Below, one piece after another: positions 9,719-18,401 of a DNA stretch of 64,000 nucleotides. Both the position numbers and the translations under genes were made by a program. The notes beneath the pieces were generated by a model. The model had not been told where the DNA came from. It was given only the letters and a program-made list of their open reading frames with translations, and searched no databases. The stretch lies in NCBI RefSeq assembly GCF_900188435.1, contig NZ_FYFA01000002.1:1116001-1180000 (forward strand), in the 5' to 3' direction. Numbering within the stretch: position 1 is the stretch's first letter; each line of letters begins with the position of its first letter. Origin of the DNA: Marinobacter sp. es.048 (lineage in GTDB: Bacteria; Pseudomonadota; Gammaproteobacteria; Pseudomonadales; Oleiphilaceae).

Positions 9719-10450
9719 TCAGAGCAGCCCGAGCCCCTCAGCCAGACGCTGCGCGGGGACATAGCCACGAACCATGTTGCCGTCCTCCAGGACAATGGCA
9801 GGTGTTCCGGTCACGCCAACCCGACTACCCAGCTCAAACTGCTCGAGTACCGGGTTTTCACAGTTTGCGTCGGCCACCTTGCGGCCAGCCTTGGCTGCAT
9901 CCATAGCGGCCTGTTGATCGTCAGCGCACCAAACCGACTCGTACTTCCTGAAAGATGCGGTGTTGGGACCAGACCGGGGGAAAGCATAGTAATTGACGGT
10001 AATGCCGTATTCGTTGAGTTGCGGCACTTCATCGTGCAGCTTCCGGCAATAGGGGCAGTCAATGTCGGTAAACACATCCACCACCGCCTTCTCGTTTTTG
10101 GCGGGGAAGCTGATCACCCCTTCATCCCCAAAATCTGCCATAGTCTGTCGGCGAGCATCCGCGCGGGCAGCTTCAGTCACATTGGCAATGCCCTGGTCGG
10201 TAATCTTCAGAAGATCACCCGTCATCAGATACTGGCCATCCGCGGTCGTGTAAATCGTGTCGCCATTATTGCTCTGGACTTCATAGAGCCCCTTTGCCTC
10301 AGACTCCTTTACCGATAACACCTGAAGGCCCGGGACGGCCTGGGTCAGACGCTCGGAAATCCGATCTTCGACTTCCCCGGCACTGACATTCGCCATGACG
10401 AATGAGCCAAAAACGAAGGCAAACGCCACAACCGCATGTTTAATATTCAT
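9719..10450 (-). CDS. dsbC: Periplasmic thiol:disulfide isomerase DsbC
   Basis: DsbC reshuffles wrong disulfides in periplasmic proteins and is kept reduced by DsbD. With the ATG at 10450 the precursor has 243 residues. A signal peptide covers about residues 1-24 (hydrophobic AFAFVFGSFVMA, then SAGE). An N-terminal dimerisation domain follows, then a thioredoxin fold with the active site CPYC at 132-135. A further Cys pair (WCADD and ANCENP) fits the structural disulfide of the family. A TTG 12 bases upstream also keeps the frame open but sits against the AAAGG motif, so the ATG is preferred. The dsbC-hom order is conserved in related bacteria. Confidence 0.95.
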   Translation of the reverse strand: MNIKHAVVAFAFVFGSFVMANVSAGEVEDRISERLTQAVPGLQVLSVKESEAKGLYEVQSNNGDTIYTTADGQYLMTGDLLKITDQGIANVTEAARADARRQTMADFGDEGVISFPAKNEKAVVDVFTDIDCPYCRKLHDEVPQLNEYGITVNYYAFPRSGPNTASFRKYESVWCADDQQAAMDAAKAGRKVADANCENPVLEQFELGSRVGVTGTPAIVLEDGNMVRGYVPAQRLAEGLGLL

Positions 10451-10579
10451 TCTGACAAACAACCTTTTTCAGAGAGCAGTTAAATAACCCGGGCAGTATT
10501 GGCACAGGCCGGGAATCAATTCAATGCGACAATTACACGAAAAGAAAGTTCACCTACGCCAGCGCAAACATCCTGCCAA

Positions 10580-11482
10580 TCAGCCTCTGGGATGGTGAGC
10601 CTGGTGCAGCGACTGCAGACGCTGACGAGCCACATGGGTATATATCTGGGTCGTTGACAGGTCGGAGTGACCTAGCAGCATCTGCACCACACGCAGGTCC
10701 GCACCATGGTTAAGAAGGTGAGTGGCAAACGCATGTCTCAGGGTGTGGGGTGACAGGTGCTTGCGGATCCCAACTCTCACTGCATAGTGCCGGATCCGAT
10801 GCCAGAATGTCTGACGGGTCATCGCTGCCGCCCGATTACCCGGGAACAGCGCATCGCAGGAACGGCCTTTCAGAAGCTCAGGCCGGCCTTCCTTCATGTA
10901 CTGCAGCAACCAGTCCACCGCCTCTTCCCCCAGAGGCACGAGCCGTTCCTTGTCACCCTTGCCAGTAATCCGAACCACGCCCTGCCGAAGATTTACCTGA
11001 TCAACCCGCAGCTCCGTCAGTTCTGAGACCCTCAAGCCACAACCATAGAGTATCTCGAGCATGGCCTTGTCCCGTAGCTCAATGGCAACGCCTGGATCCG
11101 GCTCGGAAAGCAGTGCATCCACCTCTTCTTCCGTCAGAGAATCCGGAAGACGCCGGGGCAACCTCGGGCTGTCGATCCGCAGGGTCGGGTCTTCAGCTAT
11201 GAGTCCTTCGCGCAGCAGAAACCGGTAAAACCGTCGAAGTCCGGACAATCGCCTGGCCGCGGTGGAGCTCTTGACCCCTTCTGCTAACCCCCGCGACATC
11301 CAGGCCAGAAGGTCGGTTCGGCCAACATCGGTCAGCGCGGGCTTGCCGGGCTGGCTCTCCAGCCACTCCGCCAATCGCGACAAATCACTCCGGTAGGCCT
11401 GCCGTGTCTTCTCGCCCAACCCGTCTTCCAGCCAGATGGCATCAACAAACCGGACAATGACTGATTCATCTTCCGTTTTCAT
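10580..11482 (-). CDS. xerD: Site-specific tyrosine recombinase XerD
   Basis: XerD acts with XerC at dif to resolve chromosome dimers at division. The product is 300 residues (E. coli 298). An N-terminal SAM-like core-binding domain spans about residues 5-95. The catalytic domain carries Arg151, Lys175, His246, Arg249, His272 and the nucleophile Tyr281, so the full tyrosine-recombinase set is present. I chose the ATG at 11482 (MKTEDESV); the frame runs open a further 64 codons upstream, but those run through the rplS terminator. dsbC lies downstream on the same strand, the same neighbour as in several gammaproteobacteria. No dif site was recognised in this window. Confidence 0.95.
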   Translation of the reverse strand: MKTEDESVIVRFVDAIWLEDGLGEKTRQAYRSDLSRLAEWLESQPGKPALTDVGRTDLLAWMSRGLAEGVKSSTAARRLSGLRRFYRFLLREGLIAEDPTLRIDSPRLPRRLPDSLTEEEVDALLSEPDPGVAIELRDKAMLEILYGCGLRVSELTELRVDQVNLRQGVVRITGKGDKERLVPLGEEAVDWLLQYMKEGRPELLKGRSCDALFPGNRAAAMTRQTFWHRIRHYAVRVGIRKHLSPHTLRHAFATHLLNHGADLRVVQMLLGHSDLSTTQIYTHVARQRLQSLHQAHHPRG

Positions 11483-11537
11483 GGCAAGTTCCCATACTGC
11501 GAACGTCCTACGACAAGCATACCGGAACGTCAGACAC

Positions 11538-11561
11538 AAAAAAGGCAGCCTGGGGCTGCCT
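11538..11561 (-). terminator. Intrinsic terminator of the rpsP-rplS operon
   Basis: On the minus strand GGCAGCC, a CCA loop and GGCTGCC form a perfect 7-bp stem (11544-11560), followed directly by TTTTTT (complement of 11538-11543). It begins 32 bases after the rplS stop codon. Confidence 0.9.
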
Positions 11562-11591
11562 TTTTCTGCCTGCTGTTCAGCTCTATGCTGA

Positions 11592-11948
11592 TCAGCCCAG
11601 CTTTTCCTTGATACGAGCTGCCTTGCCAGACAGGTCGCGCAGGTAGTAGAGCTTGGCCTGGCGAACATCGCCACGACGCTTCACGCTGATGCTGTCGATC
11701 AGCTTGGAGAAGCTCTGGAAAGTACGCTCTACGCCAACACCGTAGGAAATCTTACGCACGGTGAAAGAGGAGTTCATGCCACGGTTACGCTTGCCGATGA
11801 CAACACCCTCGAACGCCTGAAGACGCTCACGGTTACCCTCGGTTACGCGAACCTGAACGACCACGGTATCGCCCGGCGCAAACGCAGGGATTTCCTTGGT
11901 CATCTGTTCTGCTTCAAGTTGACTGATGATGTTGTTCTTGCCGCTCAT
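11592..11948 (-). CDS. rplS: 50S ribosomal protein L19
   Basis: L19 sits at the 30S-50S interface near bridges B6 and B8. The protein is 118 residues (E. coli 115) and contains the family core [13 protein letters not shown] and [12 protein letters not shown], followed by a basic C-terminus. The ATG at 11948 has AGGAG 8 bases upstream on the minus strand. Upstream in-frame codons reach into trmD and are not used. It is the last gene of rpsP-rimM-trmD-rplS, 37 bases after trmD, and ends at a strong intrinsic terminator. Confidence 0.98.
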   Translation of the reverse strand: MSGKNNIISQLEAEQMTKEIPAFAPGDTVVVQVRVTEGNRERLQAFEGVVIGKRNRGMNSSFTVRKISYGVGVERTFQSFSKLIDSISVKRRGDVRQAKLYYLRDLSGKAARIKEKLG

Positions 11949-11985
11949 CGTAATGCTCCTGATACCCAATCTGTTAATGCCCTGA

Positions 11986-12732
11986 TCATTCAGAGGCACC
12001 CGGTTCGTTCAAAATTTCTTCCAGCAGCTCACGCTCTTCGTCCGTAAACACCCGCTTTTCCAGCAGGTCGGGGCGTCGCTCCCGGGTTCGCCTCAGCGAC
12101 TGCTTCAGCCGCCAACGCCGGATCTGATCATGGTGACCGCCCAATAAAACATCCGGCACCGCCTGACCTTCGTAAACTTCGGGCCGAGTGTAGTGCGGAC
12201 AATCCAGCAAACCGTCGGCGAAAGAATCCTGCTCTGCCGACTGCGCATGACCCAGCGCTCCGGGGATGAGGCGTGTAACCGCATCGATAACAGCCATCGC
12301 TGCCAATTCGCCACCGGAAAGCACAAAATCACCCAGTGACACTTCCCGATCGACTTCCGTCGCTATCAGGCGCTCATCAACACCCTCGTACCGGCCCGCC
12401 ACCAGAATCAGCTGCTGCTCTGCAGCAAGTGACTCGACAACAGACTGGTTCAGCGTCTCTCCCTGAGGCGAAAGGTAAACCACACAGGGGTTTCCGGGTG
12501 CTGCTTCCCTTGCCGCATGGATCGCGTCCCGCAGGGGCTGAATTTTCATCAGCATACCCGGGCCACCACCATAGGGCCGGTCGTCTACCGTGCGATGCCG
12601 GTCGTGCGTAAACTCACGGGGATTCCAGCTCCGAAAAGTCAAAAGACCATCCCGAACTGCCCTTCCCGTAATCCCATAGTCCGTTACCGCGCCGAACATT
12701 TCCGGGAACAGACTGACTGCGCCAATCCACAC
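11986..12732 (-). CDS. trmD: tRNA (guanine-N1)-methyltransferase TrmD
   Basis: TrmD methylates G37 next to the anticodon in tRNAs reading CNN and CGG codons, which prevents frameshifting. The 248-residue protein (E. coli 255) is a SPOUT enzyme. The knot regions are visible as [13 protein letters not shown] and [14 protein letters not shown], and the N-terminus starts [13 protein letters not shown]. The start codon is GTG at 12732. It lies 3 bases past the rimM stop, so the two are translationally close. rplS follows. Confidence 0.97.
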   Translation of the reverse strand: MWIGAVSLFPEMFGAVTDYGITGRAVRDGLLTFRSWNPREFTHDRHRTVDDRPYGGGPGMLMKIQPLRDAIHAAREAAPGNPCVVYLSPQGETLNQSVVESLAAEQQLILVAGRYEGVDERLIATEVDREVSLGDFVLSGGELAAMAVIDAVTRLIPGALGHAQSAEQDSFADGLLDCPHYTRPEVYEGQAVPDVLLGGHHDQIRRWRLKQSLRRTRERRPDLLEKRVFTDEERELLEEILNEPGASE

Positions 12733-12735
12733 CCG

Positions 12736-13263
12736 TCAGAACTCCGGATCCCAGTCCACCACAATGCGCTTTGAATCCAGATCAACACTCTGAACCACTT
12801 CGCCAGGCAGATAAGGAATCAGACGCTCACGTTGATCGATGGAACCTGCTGTCGCCTGCACCACCAAAACATCGTTCGATCCGGTTTCCATAAGATGGTG
12901 CACTTTACCAAGGCACTCATCATCGACCGTATACACATCAAGGCCTTCTAGCTGAAACCAGTAAAACTCCCCTTCTGGGAGCGCCGGTAACTCAGCCGTA
13001 GACACCCTGACCTCTGCACCACAGTATGTGAGGGCCAGATCACGGTCATTAATACCTTTCAGCCTTACGACGATCCCCTGCCCCTGGCGGCGACCCTCCT
13101 CAAGCTTGGCCGGAATACGTTTGCCATCCAGATCAAGCGTCCAATCGGGATAGTTCAGTATTCCTTCCTTGGGATCCGTGTAAGAGAAGACTTTCAGCCA
13201 ACCCTTGACCCCAAACACCGAGGTAATGCGGCCGATCACAGTTTCCTGCGAATTCTGTGTCAT
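12736..13263 (-). CDS. rimM: Ribosome maturation factor RimM
   Basis: RimM binds the 30S head through S19 and assists 16S rRNA processing. The protein is 175 residues (E. coli 182). The N-terminal beta-barrel contains GRITSVFGVKGWLKVFSYTDP, and the C-terminal PRC-barrel contains GEFYWFQLEGLDVYT and the closing VDWDPEF. It lies between rpsP, 27 bases upstream, and trmD, in the standard operon order. Confidence 0.96.
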   Translation of the reverse strand: MTQNSQETVIGRITSVFGVKGWLKVFSYTDPKEGILNYPDWTLDLDGKRIPAKLEEGRRQGQGIVVRLKGINDRDLALTYCGAEVRVSTAELPALPEGEFYWFQLEGLDVYTVDDECLGKVHHLMETGSNDVLVVQATAGSIDQRERLIPYLPGEVVQSVDLDSKRIVVDWDPEF

Positions 13264-13290
13264 GCCATAAACCCCGGTGTCAGTACTATC

Positions 13291-13530
13291 TTACCCAGCA
13301 GCCTTCAGCAGCTGTGCAACGCGCTCACTGGTCTGCGCGCCTTGACCGAGCCAGAACTCGACACGATCACGATCAACGCGAAGACTCTCTTCCTGACCAC
13401 GGGCAACCGGGTTGAAGAAACCTACACGCTCAATGAAACGACCGTCGCGAGATTTGCGGCTGTCGGTGACTGTCAGATGGTAGAACGGGCGCTTCTTGGA
13501 GCCGCCACGAGCCAAACGGATAATTACCAT
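13291..13530 (-). CDS. rpsP: 30S ribosomal protein S16
   Basis: S16 is an early-assembling 30S protein. The 79-residue product begins [19 protein letters not shown] and contains [10 protein letters not shown], the usual S16 signature. It is the first gene of the rpsP-rimM-trmD-rplS operon. The 163 bases separating it from ffh must hold the operon promoter; a TAGAAT hexamer near 13635 on the minus strand is a possible -10, but I see no convincing -35. Confidence 0.97.
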   Translation of the reverse strand: MVIIRLARGGSKKRPFYHLTVTDSRKSRDGRFIERVGFFNPVARGQEESLRVDRDRVEFWLGQGAQTSERVAQLLKAAG

Positions 13531-13693
13531 TTAACCAATATCCTGTTCTGTTGAACGAACTTTGTACGATTCACGCCTGCTGAAAGCCAGCTGACGCGAA
13601 GATCCATACTCGAAAGGGGCGCTATTCTATGCTAAAAAAGCGCCAAAGAAAACAGCAAAAACAGTTGTTTCCCCGTTTTCCATGTAAGGCTTT

Positions 13694-15085
13694 TTACATA
13701 CGGCCGAACGGAGGCATTCCGCCTCCTCCACCGCCGCCCGGGGGCATCATGCCACCCATGCCGCGCATCATATTTGCCATACCGCCTTTCTTGCCAAACT
13801 TTTTCATCATCTTCTGCATTTGCTTGTGCTGTTTCAGCAGACGATTCACATCCTGGATCTGGGTTCCAGACCCCGTGGCGATCCGGCGCTTGCGGGAATT
13901 GTTGATTACATCCGGGTAACGCCGTTCCTTCGGCGTCATCGAGCAAATGATGGCTTCCATCTGCCCCATGGACTTGTCGTTAACCTGCTGCTGCGCCACC
14001 TGGGCCATCTGACCCATGCCCGGCAGCTTGTCGAGCAGGCCACCGATGCCACCCATGCTCTTCATCTGCTGCAGCTGATCGCGAAAATCCTCCAGGTCAA
14101 AGCTCTTGCCCTTCTTGATTTTCTTGGTGAGCTTCTGGGCCTTCTTCTGGTCCAGCTTTCGCTCCGCCTCTTCGATCAGCGAGAGCACGTCGCCCATGCC
14201 CAGAATCCGGGACGCGACGCGATCCGGATAGAAGGGTTCAAGGGCATCGGACTTTTCACCCACACCCAGGAACTTGATCGGCTTGCCGGTAATATGGCGA
14301 ACAGACAGGGCGGCACCGCCACGGGCATCGCCATCGGTTTTGGTCAGGACCACACCCGTCAGAGGCAGGGCATCGTTAAATGCTTTGGCGGTGTTGGCCG
14401 CATCCTGACCGGTCATGGCATCGACCACGAACAGAGTCTCGACCGGATTGACCGCCTTGTGCAGCCTGCCGATCTCGCCCATCATCTGTTCATCGACATG
14501 CAGCCGACCGGCGGTATCAAGAATCACCACATCAATGTGCTTCTTCCTGGCTGCCGCGATCGCTCCCTCGGCGATATCCACGGGATCCTGATCGGCGCTG
14601 CTCGGGAAGAACTCGACACCCACCTCGCCAGCAAGAGTCTCCAACTGGCGAATCGCGGCAGGACGATAGACGTCAGCGCTGACCACCAGCACGGATTTTT
14701 TCTGCCGTTCCTTGAGGAAGCGCGAGAGCTTGGCGACAGTCGTTGTCTTACCTGCACCCTGCAGACCGGCCATCATGACCACCGCAGGCGGCTGGACATT
14801 CAGGTTGAGGGATTCATTGCCCTCACCCATGACGCGCTCCAGCTCCTGCTGGACAACTTTCACAAAGACCTGACCCGGCGTCAGACTGCGCTGCACCTCC
14901 TGGCCAATGGCACGTGTGCGGACGCCCTCAACAAAGTCCTTCACCACCGGCAGGGCGACATCCGCCTCCAGCAGCGCCATGCGCACTTCCCGGAGAGTGT
15001 CCTTTATATTGTCATCAGTGAGGCGCGCCTGGCCGGAAATCTTGCGCAGACTGCCGGAAAGTCGGTCTTGGAGGTTCTCAAACAT
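13694..15085 (-). CDS. ffh: Signal recognition particle protein Ffh (SRP54)
   Basis: Ffh binds 4.5S RNA and signal sequences and delivers ribosome-nascent chains to FtsY at the inner membrane. The 463-residue protein (E. coli 453) has the N domain up to about residue 95. The G domain carries G1 (GLQGAGKTT, 107-115), DTAGRLH and TKTDGD. The Met-rich M domain runs from about residue 295 to the end. The tail is unusually glycine- and methionine-rich, with seven consecutive Gly just before the final MPPFGRM. The ATG at 15085 is well supported. The ypjD-like gene diverges 182 bases away. Confidence 0.97.
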   Translation of the reverse strand: MFENLQDRLSGSLRKISGQARLTDDNIKDTLREVRMALLEADVALPVVKDFVEGVRTRAIGQEVQRSLTPGQVFVKVVQQELERVMGEGNESLNLNVQPPAVVMMAGLQGAGKTTTVAKLSRFLKERQKKSVLVVSADVYRPAAIRQLETLAGEVGVEFFPSSADQDPVDIAEGAIAAARKKHIDVVILDTAGRLHVDEQMMGEIGRLHKAVNPVETLFVVDAMTGQDAANTAKAFNDALPLTGVVLTKTDGDARGGAALSVRHITGKPIKFLGVGEKSDALEPFYPDRVASRILGMGDVLSLIEEAERKLDQKKAQKLTKKIKKGKSFDLEDFRDQLQQMKSMGGIGGLLDKLPGMGQMAQVAQQQVNDKSMGQMEAIICSMTPKERRYPDVINNSRKRRIATGSGTQIQDVNRLLKQHKQMQKMMKKFGKKGGMANMMRGMGGMMPPGGGGGGGMPPFGRM

Positions 15086-15267
15086 GTTGCTCTTCCGTAC
15101 CCCGGATAAATTGAGTGCGTGAATCGACAGAGCCGGCGAGGACTCCTTGATTCCAGTTGCATAATCGCGACATTATAACCAGACTATCGCCCTGAAACGA
15201 CCAGCCCGGTCAAATCGGCCGAAACCGGCGCCGATCCCCAGTCAGAATAGTGGTTAATAAGGAAGTC

Positions 15268-16074
15268 ATGGGAACGCTGATTCTCGCGGTCACCTCTCTT
15301 TTTCTTTACAGCGTCGGCACCGCGCTGCAGGCCCTGCATTTCAGGGGCCGGGTTCAGAGCAACATTGCCATTACTACCCTGATTGGCGTTCTCGCCCTGA
15401 CCAGCCACGGACTTCTCATTGGCCAGACAGTCCACCATGACGGCGGCTTCGATTTCAGCTTTTTCAAAAGCTCGGTGCTTATTTCCTGGCTGATCGTCTT
15501 TCTTCTATTAGGGCTTAATCTTAAAAAGCCGGTGCAAAGCCTGTTCCTTGGCGTATACCCGCTGGCCGGCCTCTCCATCATACTTGCCCTGGTGACCCAT
15601 GGACCCTCGAGACTGGTGTCCGAGCAAAGCTATGGCATGCTCTCCCATATCGCGCTTTCGGTCACAGCCTACAGCCTCTTTACCCTGGCGGCCATCCAGG
15701 CGGTTCTTCTTTACTTCCAGAATCGCCAACTGAAGCACAATTACAACAGCCTTCTGGTTCGCAACCTGCCACCTTTGCAGACCATGGAGTCACTGCTGTT
15801 CGAAATGGTCTGGGCCGGCGTAGTCATGCTGATTCTGGCAATTGTGACCGGCGCCCTCTTTATAGAGGATCTCTTTGCCCAGAACCTCGCCCATAAGACC
15901 CTATTCTCCATCCTCTCCCTGCTGGTTTTCGTGGCGCTCCTGATTGGTCGTTACACCAAAGGCTGGCGCGGCATTACCGCAAGCCGCTGGACCCTGGCAG
16001 GCTGCGCACTCCTGATGCTGGCCTTCTACGGCAGCAAGTTTGTGCTGGAACTGATCTTCCAGCGCGGCGGCTGA
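15268..16074 (+). CDS. CcsA/YpjD-like inner-membrane protein
   Basis: This 268-residue protein has about eight hydrophobic segments and resembles the cytochrome c assembly (CcsA/CcmC-like) family, specifically the YpjD group found beside ffh in pseudomonads. I do not see the tryptophan-rich WWxWD haem-handling motif, so a haem role is not supported by the sequence. The ATG at 15268 is preceded by AAGGA at a suitable distance; a GTG 18 bases upstream is in frame but has no ribosome-binding site. The CorB-like gene follows on the same strand after 85 bases. Confidence 0.82.
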   Translation: MGTLILAVTSLFLYSVGTALQALHFRGRVQSNIAITTLIGVLALTSHGLLIGQTVHHDGGFDFSFFKSSVLISWLIVFLLLGLNLKKPVQSLFLGVYPLAGLSIILALVTHGPSRLVSEQSYGMLSHIALSVTAYSLFTLAAIQAVLLYFQNRQLKHNYNSLLVRNLPPLQTMESLLFEMVWAGVVMLILAIVTGALFIEDLFAQNLAHKTLFSILSLLVFVALLIGRYTKGWRGITASRWTLAGCALLMLAFYGSKFVLELIFQRGG

Positions 16075-16159
16075 CGCCAGGGACACCCGGTATTCTCTTG
16101 ACACAACGCTCGCCAAAACCCTATTTTCGCTACTTGTCAGTAATATAAGGACACCTCTT

Positions 16160-17443
16160 TTGAACGAAACATCGCTTACCGCGCTGTTTATTCTCCTGGT
16201 CGGACTGATCCTGCTTTCCGGTTTCTTCTCGAGCTCCGAAACCGGGATGATGTCCCTTAACCGATATCGCCTCAAACATATGGCCCAAACCGGCCATAAG
16301 GGTGCGAAGCGCGCCCAGGGCCTGCTTCAACGAACCGACCAGCTGATCGGCGTTATCCTGATCGGCAACAACTTCGTGAACATCTTTGCCTCTTCGATCG
16401 CCACGGTTATCGCGATACGGGTCTGGGGCGATGCCGGCATTGCGATCGCCACCATCCTGCTGACCATCGTGATTCTGATATTCGCAGAAGTCACACCGAA
16501 AACCCTGGCAGCGCTGTTTCCCGAGAAAATCGCCTTCCCGGCCAGCTACATACTGGGGCCGCTGCTGAAAATCCTCTACCCGATCGTCTGGGCCGTAAAC
16601 CTGTTTACCGGCGGCATACTTAAGCTGCTGGGCGTTTCTGCGTCGGATGCTGCCAACGACCACCTGAGCCGCGAAGAGCTCCGGACACTGGTAAACGAAG
16701 CCGGGGCCCTGATTCCAGCCAAGCACAAGGACATGCTGGTCAGCATTCTGGATCTGGAAAAAGTAACTGTGAATGACATCATGGTGCCCCGCAACGAGGT
16801 GGTAGGTATCGACCTGGAAGACGACACCGATACAATCCTCCGCCAACTGCGCAGCAGCCAGCACACCCGGCTTCCGGTTTATAAGGGCGACATCAATAAC
16901 ATTCAGGGCATACTGCACCTGCGCAGCGCTTCGAAACTGCTTCAGCAGGAAGAGATCAACAAGGCCATGATCATGCAGCTTTGCCAGGAGCCTTATTTCA
17001 TTCCGGAAAGCACGCCTCTGAACACCCAGCTGATCAACTTCCAGAAAGGTCGTCGCCGGTTTGGTGTGGTTGTCGATGAATATGGCGACGTTCTCGGCCT
17101 GGCAACGCTGGAAGACATACTTGAAGAGATCGTCGGCGACTTTACAACGGACTATGCCGCCACCAGCCCGGACATTATCCCGCAGGACAATGGCACCTTC
17201 ATCATAGATGGCACCTCTGCCGTTCGAACCATCAACAAGACCCTGGGCTGGAAGCTTCCCACTGATGGCCCCAAAACTCTCAACGGCCTGATTACGGAAA
17301 CCCTTGAGAACATCCCCGACACCAACGTCTGCCTCAAAGTGGACGGGCACCGGGTCGAAGTTCTGCAAATCAAGGACAACGTCGTGAAAGCAGCCATTGT
17401 GCACCCGAAAAAACGCAAAAAGCGTTCACTTTCGCTAAAGTAA
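16160..17443 (+). CDS. HlyC/CorC family CNNM transporter (CorB-like)
   Basis: The 427-residue protein has the CNNM layout. An N-terminal DUF21 membrane domain spans about residues 1-180 and includes SGFFSSSETGMMSLNRYRL. A cytosolic CBS pair spans about 205-330 (VNDIMVPRNEVVGID). The C-terminal CorC/HlyC domain covers about 345-420. Such proteins are linked to Mg2+ and Co2+ efflux or resistance, not to haemolysis. The start is TTG at 16160 with AAGGA 8-9 bases upstream. The C-terminus is strongly basic (KKRKKRSLSLK). Confidence 0.9.
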   Translation: MNETSLTALFILLVGLILLSGFFSSSETGMMSLNRYRLKHMAQTGHKGAKRAQGLLQRTDQLIGVILIGNNFVNIFASSIATVIAIRVWGDAGIAIATILLTIVILIFAEVTPKTLAALFPEKIAFPASYILGPLLKILYPIVWAVNLFTGGILKLLGVSASDAANDHLSREELRTLVNEAGALIPAKHKDMLVSILDLEKVTVNDIMVPRNEVVGIDLEDDTDTILRQLRSSQHTRLPVYKGDINNIQGILHLRSASKLLQQEEINKAMIMQLCQEPYFIPESTPLNTQLINFQKGRRRFGVVVDEYGDVLGLATLEDILEEIVGDFTTDYAATSPDIIPQDNGTFIIDGTSAVRTINKTLGWKLPTDGPKTLNGLITETLENIPDTNVCLKVDGHRVEVLQIKDNVVKAAIVHPKKRKKRSLSLK

Positions 17444-17603
17444 TAGACCCGAAAACTTCCCTAAGATTGGCGCTATAGACCCTACGGTTATAGCGCCTTC
17501 ATTTCTTGAAAGATCAAAATTTAACCGCCAGCTTGACCCCCGCCGATCCCCCACCAAAACTTAAGGAGCGTGCGATACAAAAACAATCACAAGGAATACG
17601 TCC

Positions 17604-18206
17604 ATGAGTCTGACACACACGTTTGGCCTTCTCGCCCACCCCGATCAGGAGTGGGAGGCGATTCGTAATGAATCCGAGACTGTCACGAGGCTGTACGCTG
17701 GCCACATACTGTTGTTGGCACTGATCCCGGCCGTTGCCGGCTTCATCGGAACAACCCAGGTAGGCTGGCAGATTGGTGACGGACAGATCACGAAACTGTC
17801 TGTAACGAGCGCACTGCAGCTATCTTTACTCTTTTACGGGGCCATGCTTGCCGGAATCTTCATACTCGGCAAGTTCATCGATTTCTTCGCCGCCACATAT
17901 GACGCGGTGGAACGGACGCCCAGAGGCGTCGCTCTGGCGGCCTACACGGCAACCCCCATTTTCCTGATTGGCGTTATCGCCGCTTATCCGAACATCTGGG
18001 TGAATATGCTGGCAGGTCTGGTGGCCGTTGCCTACGCGGTCTACCTGCTATACGAAGGCCTACCTATCCTGATGAAGATACCGGCTGACAAAGGCTTCAT
18101 GTTCGCCTCCGCAGTTCTGACAGTCGGCCTGGTTATGTTTGTTGCCCTGCTTGCCATCAGCGTCGTCATCTGGAGCATGGGTATCGGCCCGGTTTATGTG
18201 AGTTGA
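17604..18206 (+). CDS. Yip1 domain membrane protein
   Basis: This is a 200-residue integral membrane protein with about five predicted segments between residues 33 and 195 (for example LLLALIPAVAGFIG and ALLAISVVIWSMGI). The pattern fits the Yip1/DUF1282 family. In bacteria these small inner-membrane proteins have no established function. It is monocistronic by position: 160 bases from the CorB-like gene upstream, with a clear intrinsic terminator downstream. Confidence 0.8.
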   Translation: MSLTHTFGLLAHPDQEWEAIRNESETVTRLYAGHILLLALIPAVAGFIGTTQVGWQIGDGQITKLSVTSALQLSLLFYGAMLAGIFILGKFIDFFAATYDAVERTPRGVALAAYTATPIFLIGVIAAYPNIWVNMLAGLVAVAYAVYLLYEGLPILMKIPADKGFMFASAVLTVGLVMFVALLAISVVIWSMGIGPVYVS

Positions 18207-18241
18207 ACGCAAACTCTTCAGCAAGTCAGTGATCTGAATGA

Positions 18242-18271
18242 GGGTGCCTTCGGGGCACCCTGTGTTTTTTT
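18242..18271 (+). terminator. Intrinsic terminator after Yip1 gene
   Basis: GGGTGCC (18242-18248) pairs with GGCACCC (18254-18260) around a TTCGG loop, followed by TGTG and a run of seven T. It lies 35 bases after the Yip1 stop codon. Confidence 0.92.
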
Positions 18272-18401
18272 GAATTGACTCCCACGTTAGCGTTTGGTCA
18301 TGTTAACTTTGGGCAAAATGCGGTAAATTTAACCAATAACGAGAATCCAAGGATTACAAGCTCGGTCATGTATCCGGTTGAGGCGTAAACAGGAGTCTGC
18401 C

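Noticed and set aside
13820..15109. A 429-codon open frame on the plus strand opposite ffh
   Set aside because: It is the mirror of a highly conserved gene in GC-rich DNA, has no family features and would replace ffh.
16130..17404. A 424-codon open frame on the minus strand opposite the CorB-like gene
   Set aside because: The composition is Gln/His/Asp-rich without hydrophobic core or motif; the sense frame is a clear CNNM protein.
16160..17443. Haemolysin annotation for the HlyC/CorC-like protein
   Set aside because: DUF21, CBS and CorC domains identify a CNNM metal transporter; the haemolysin name is historical.
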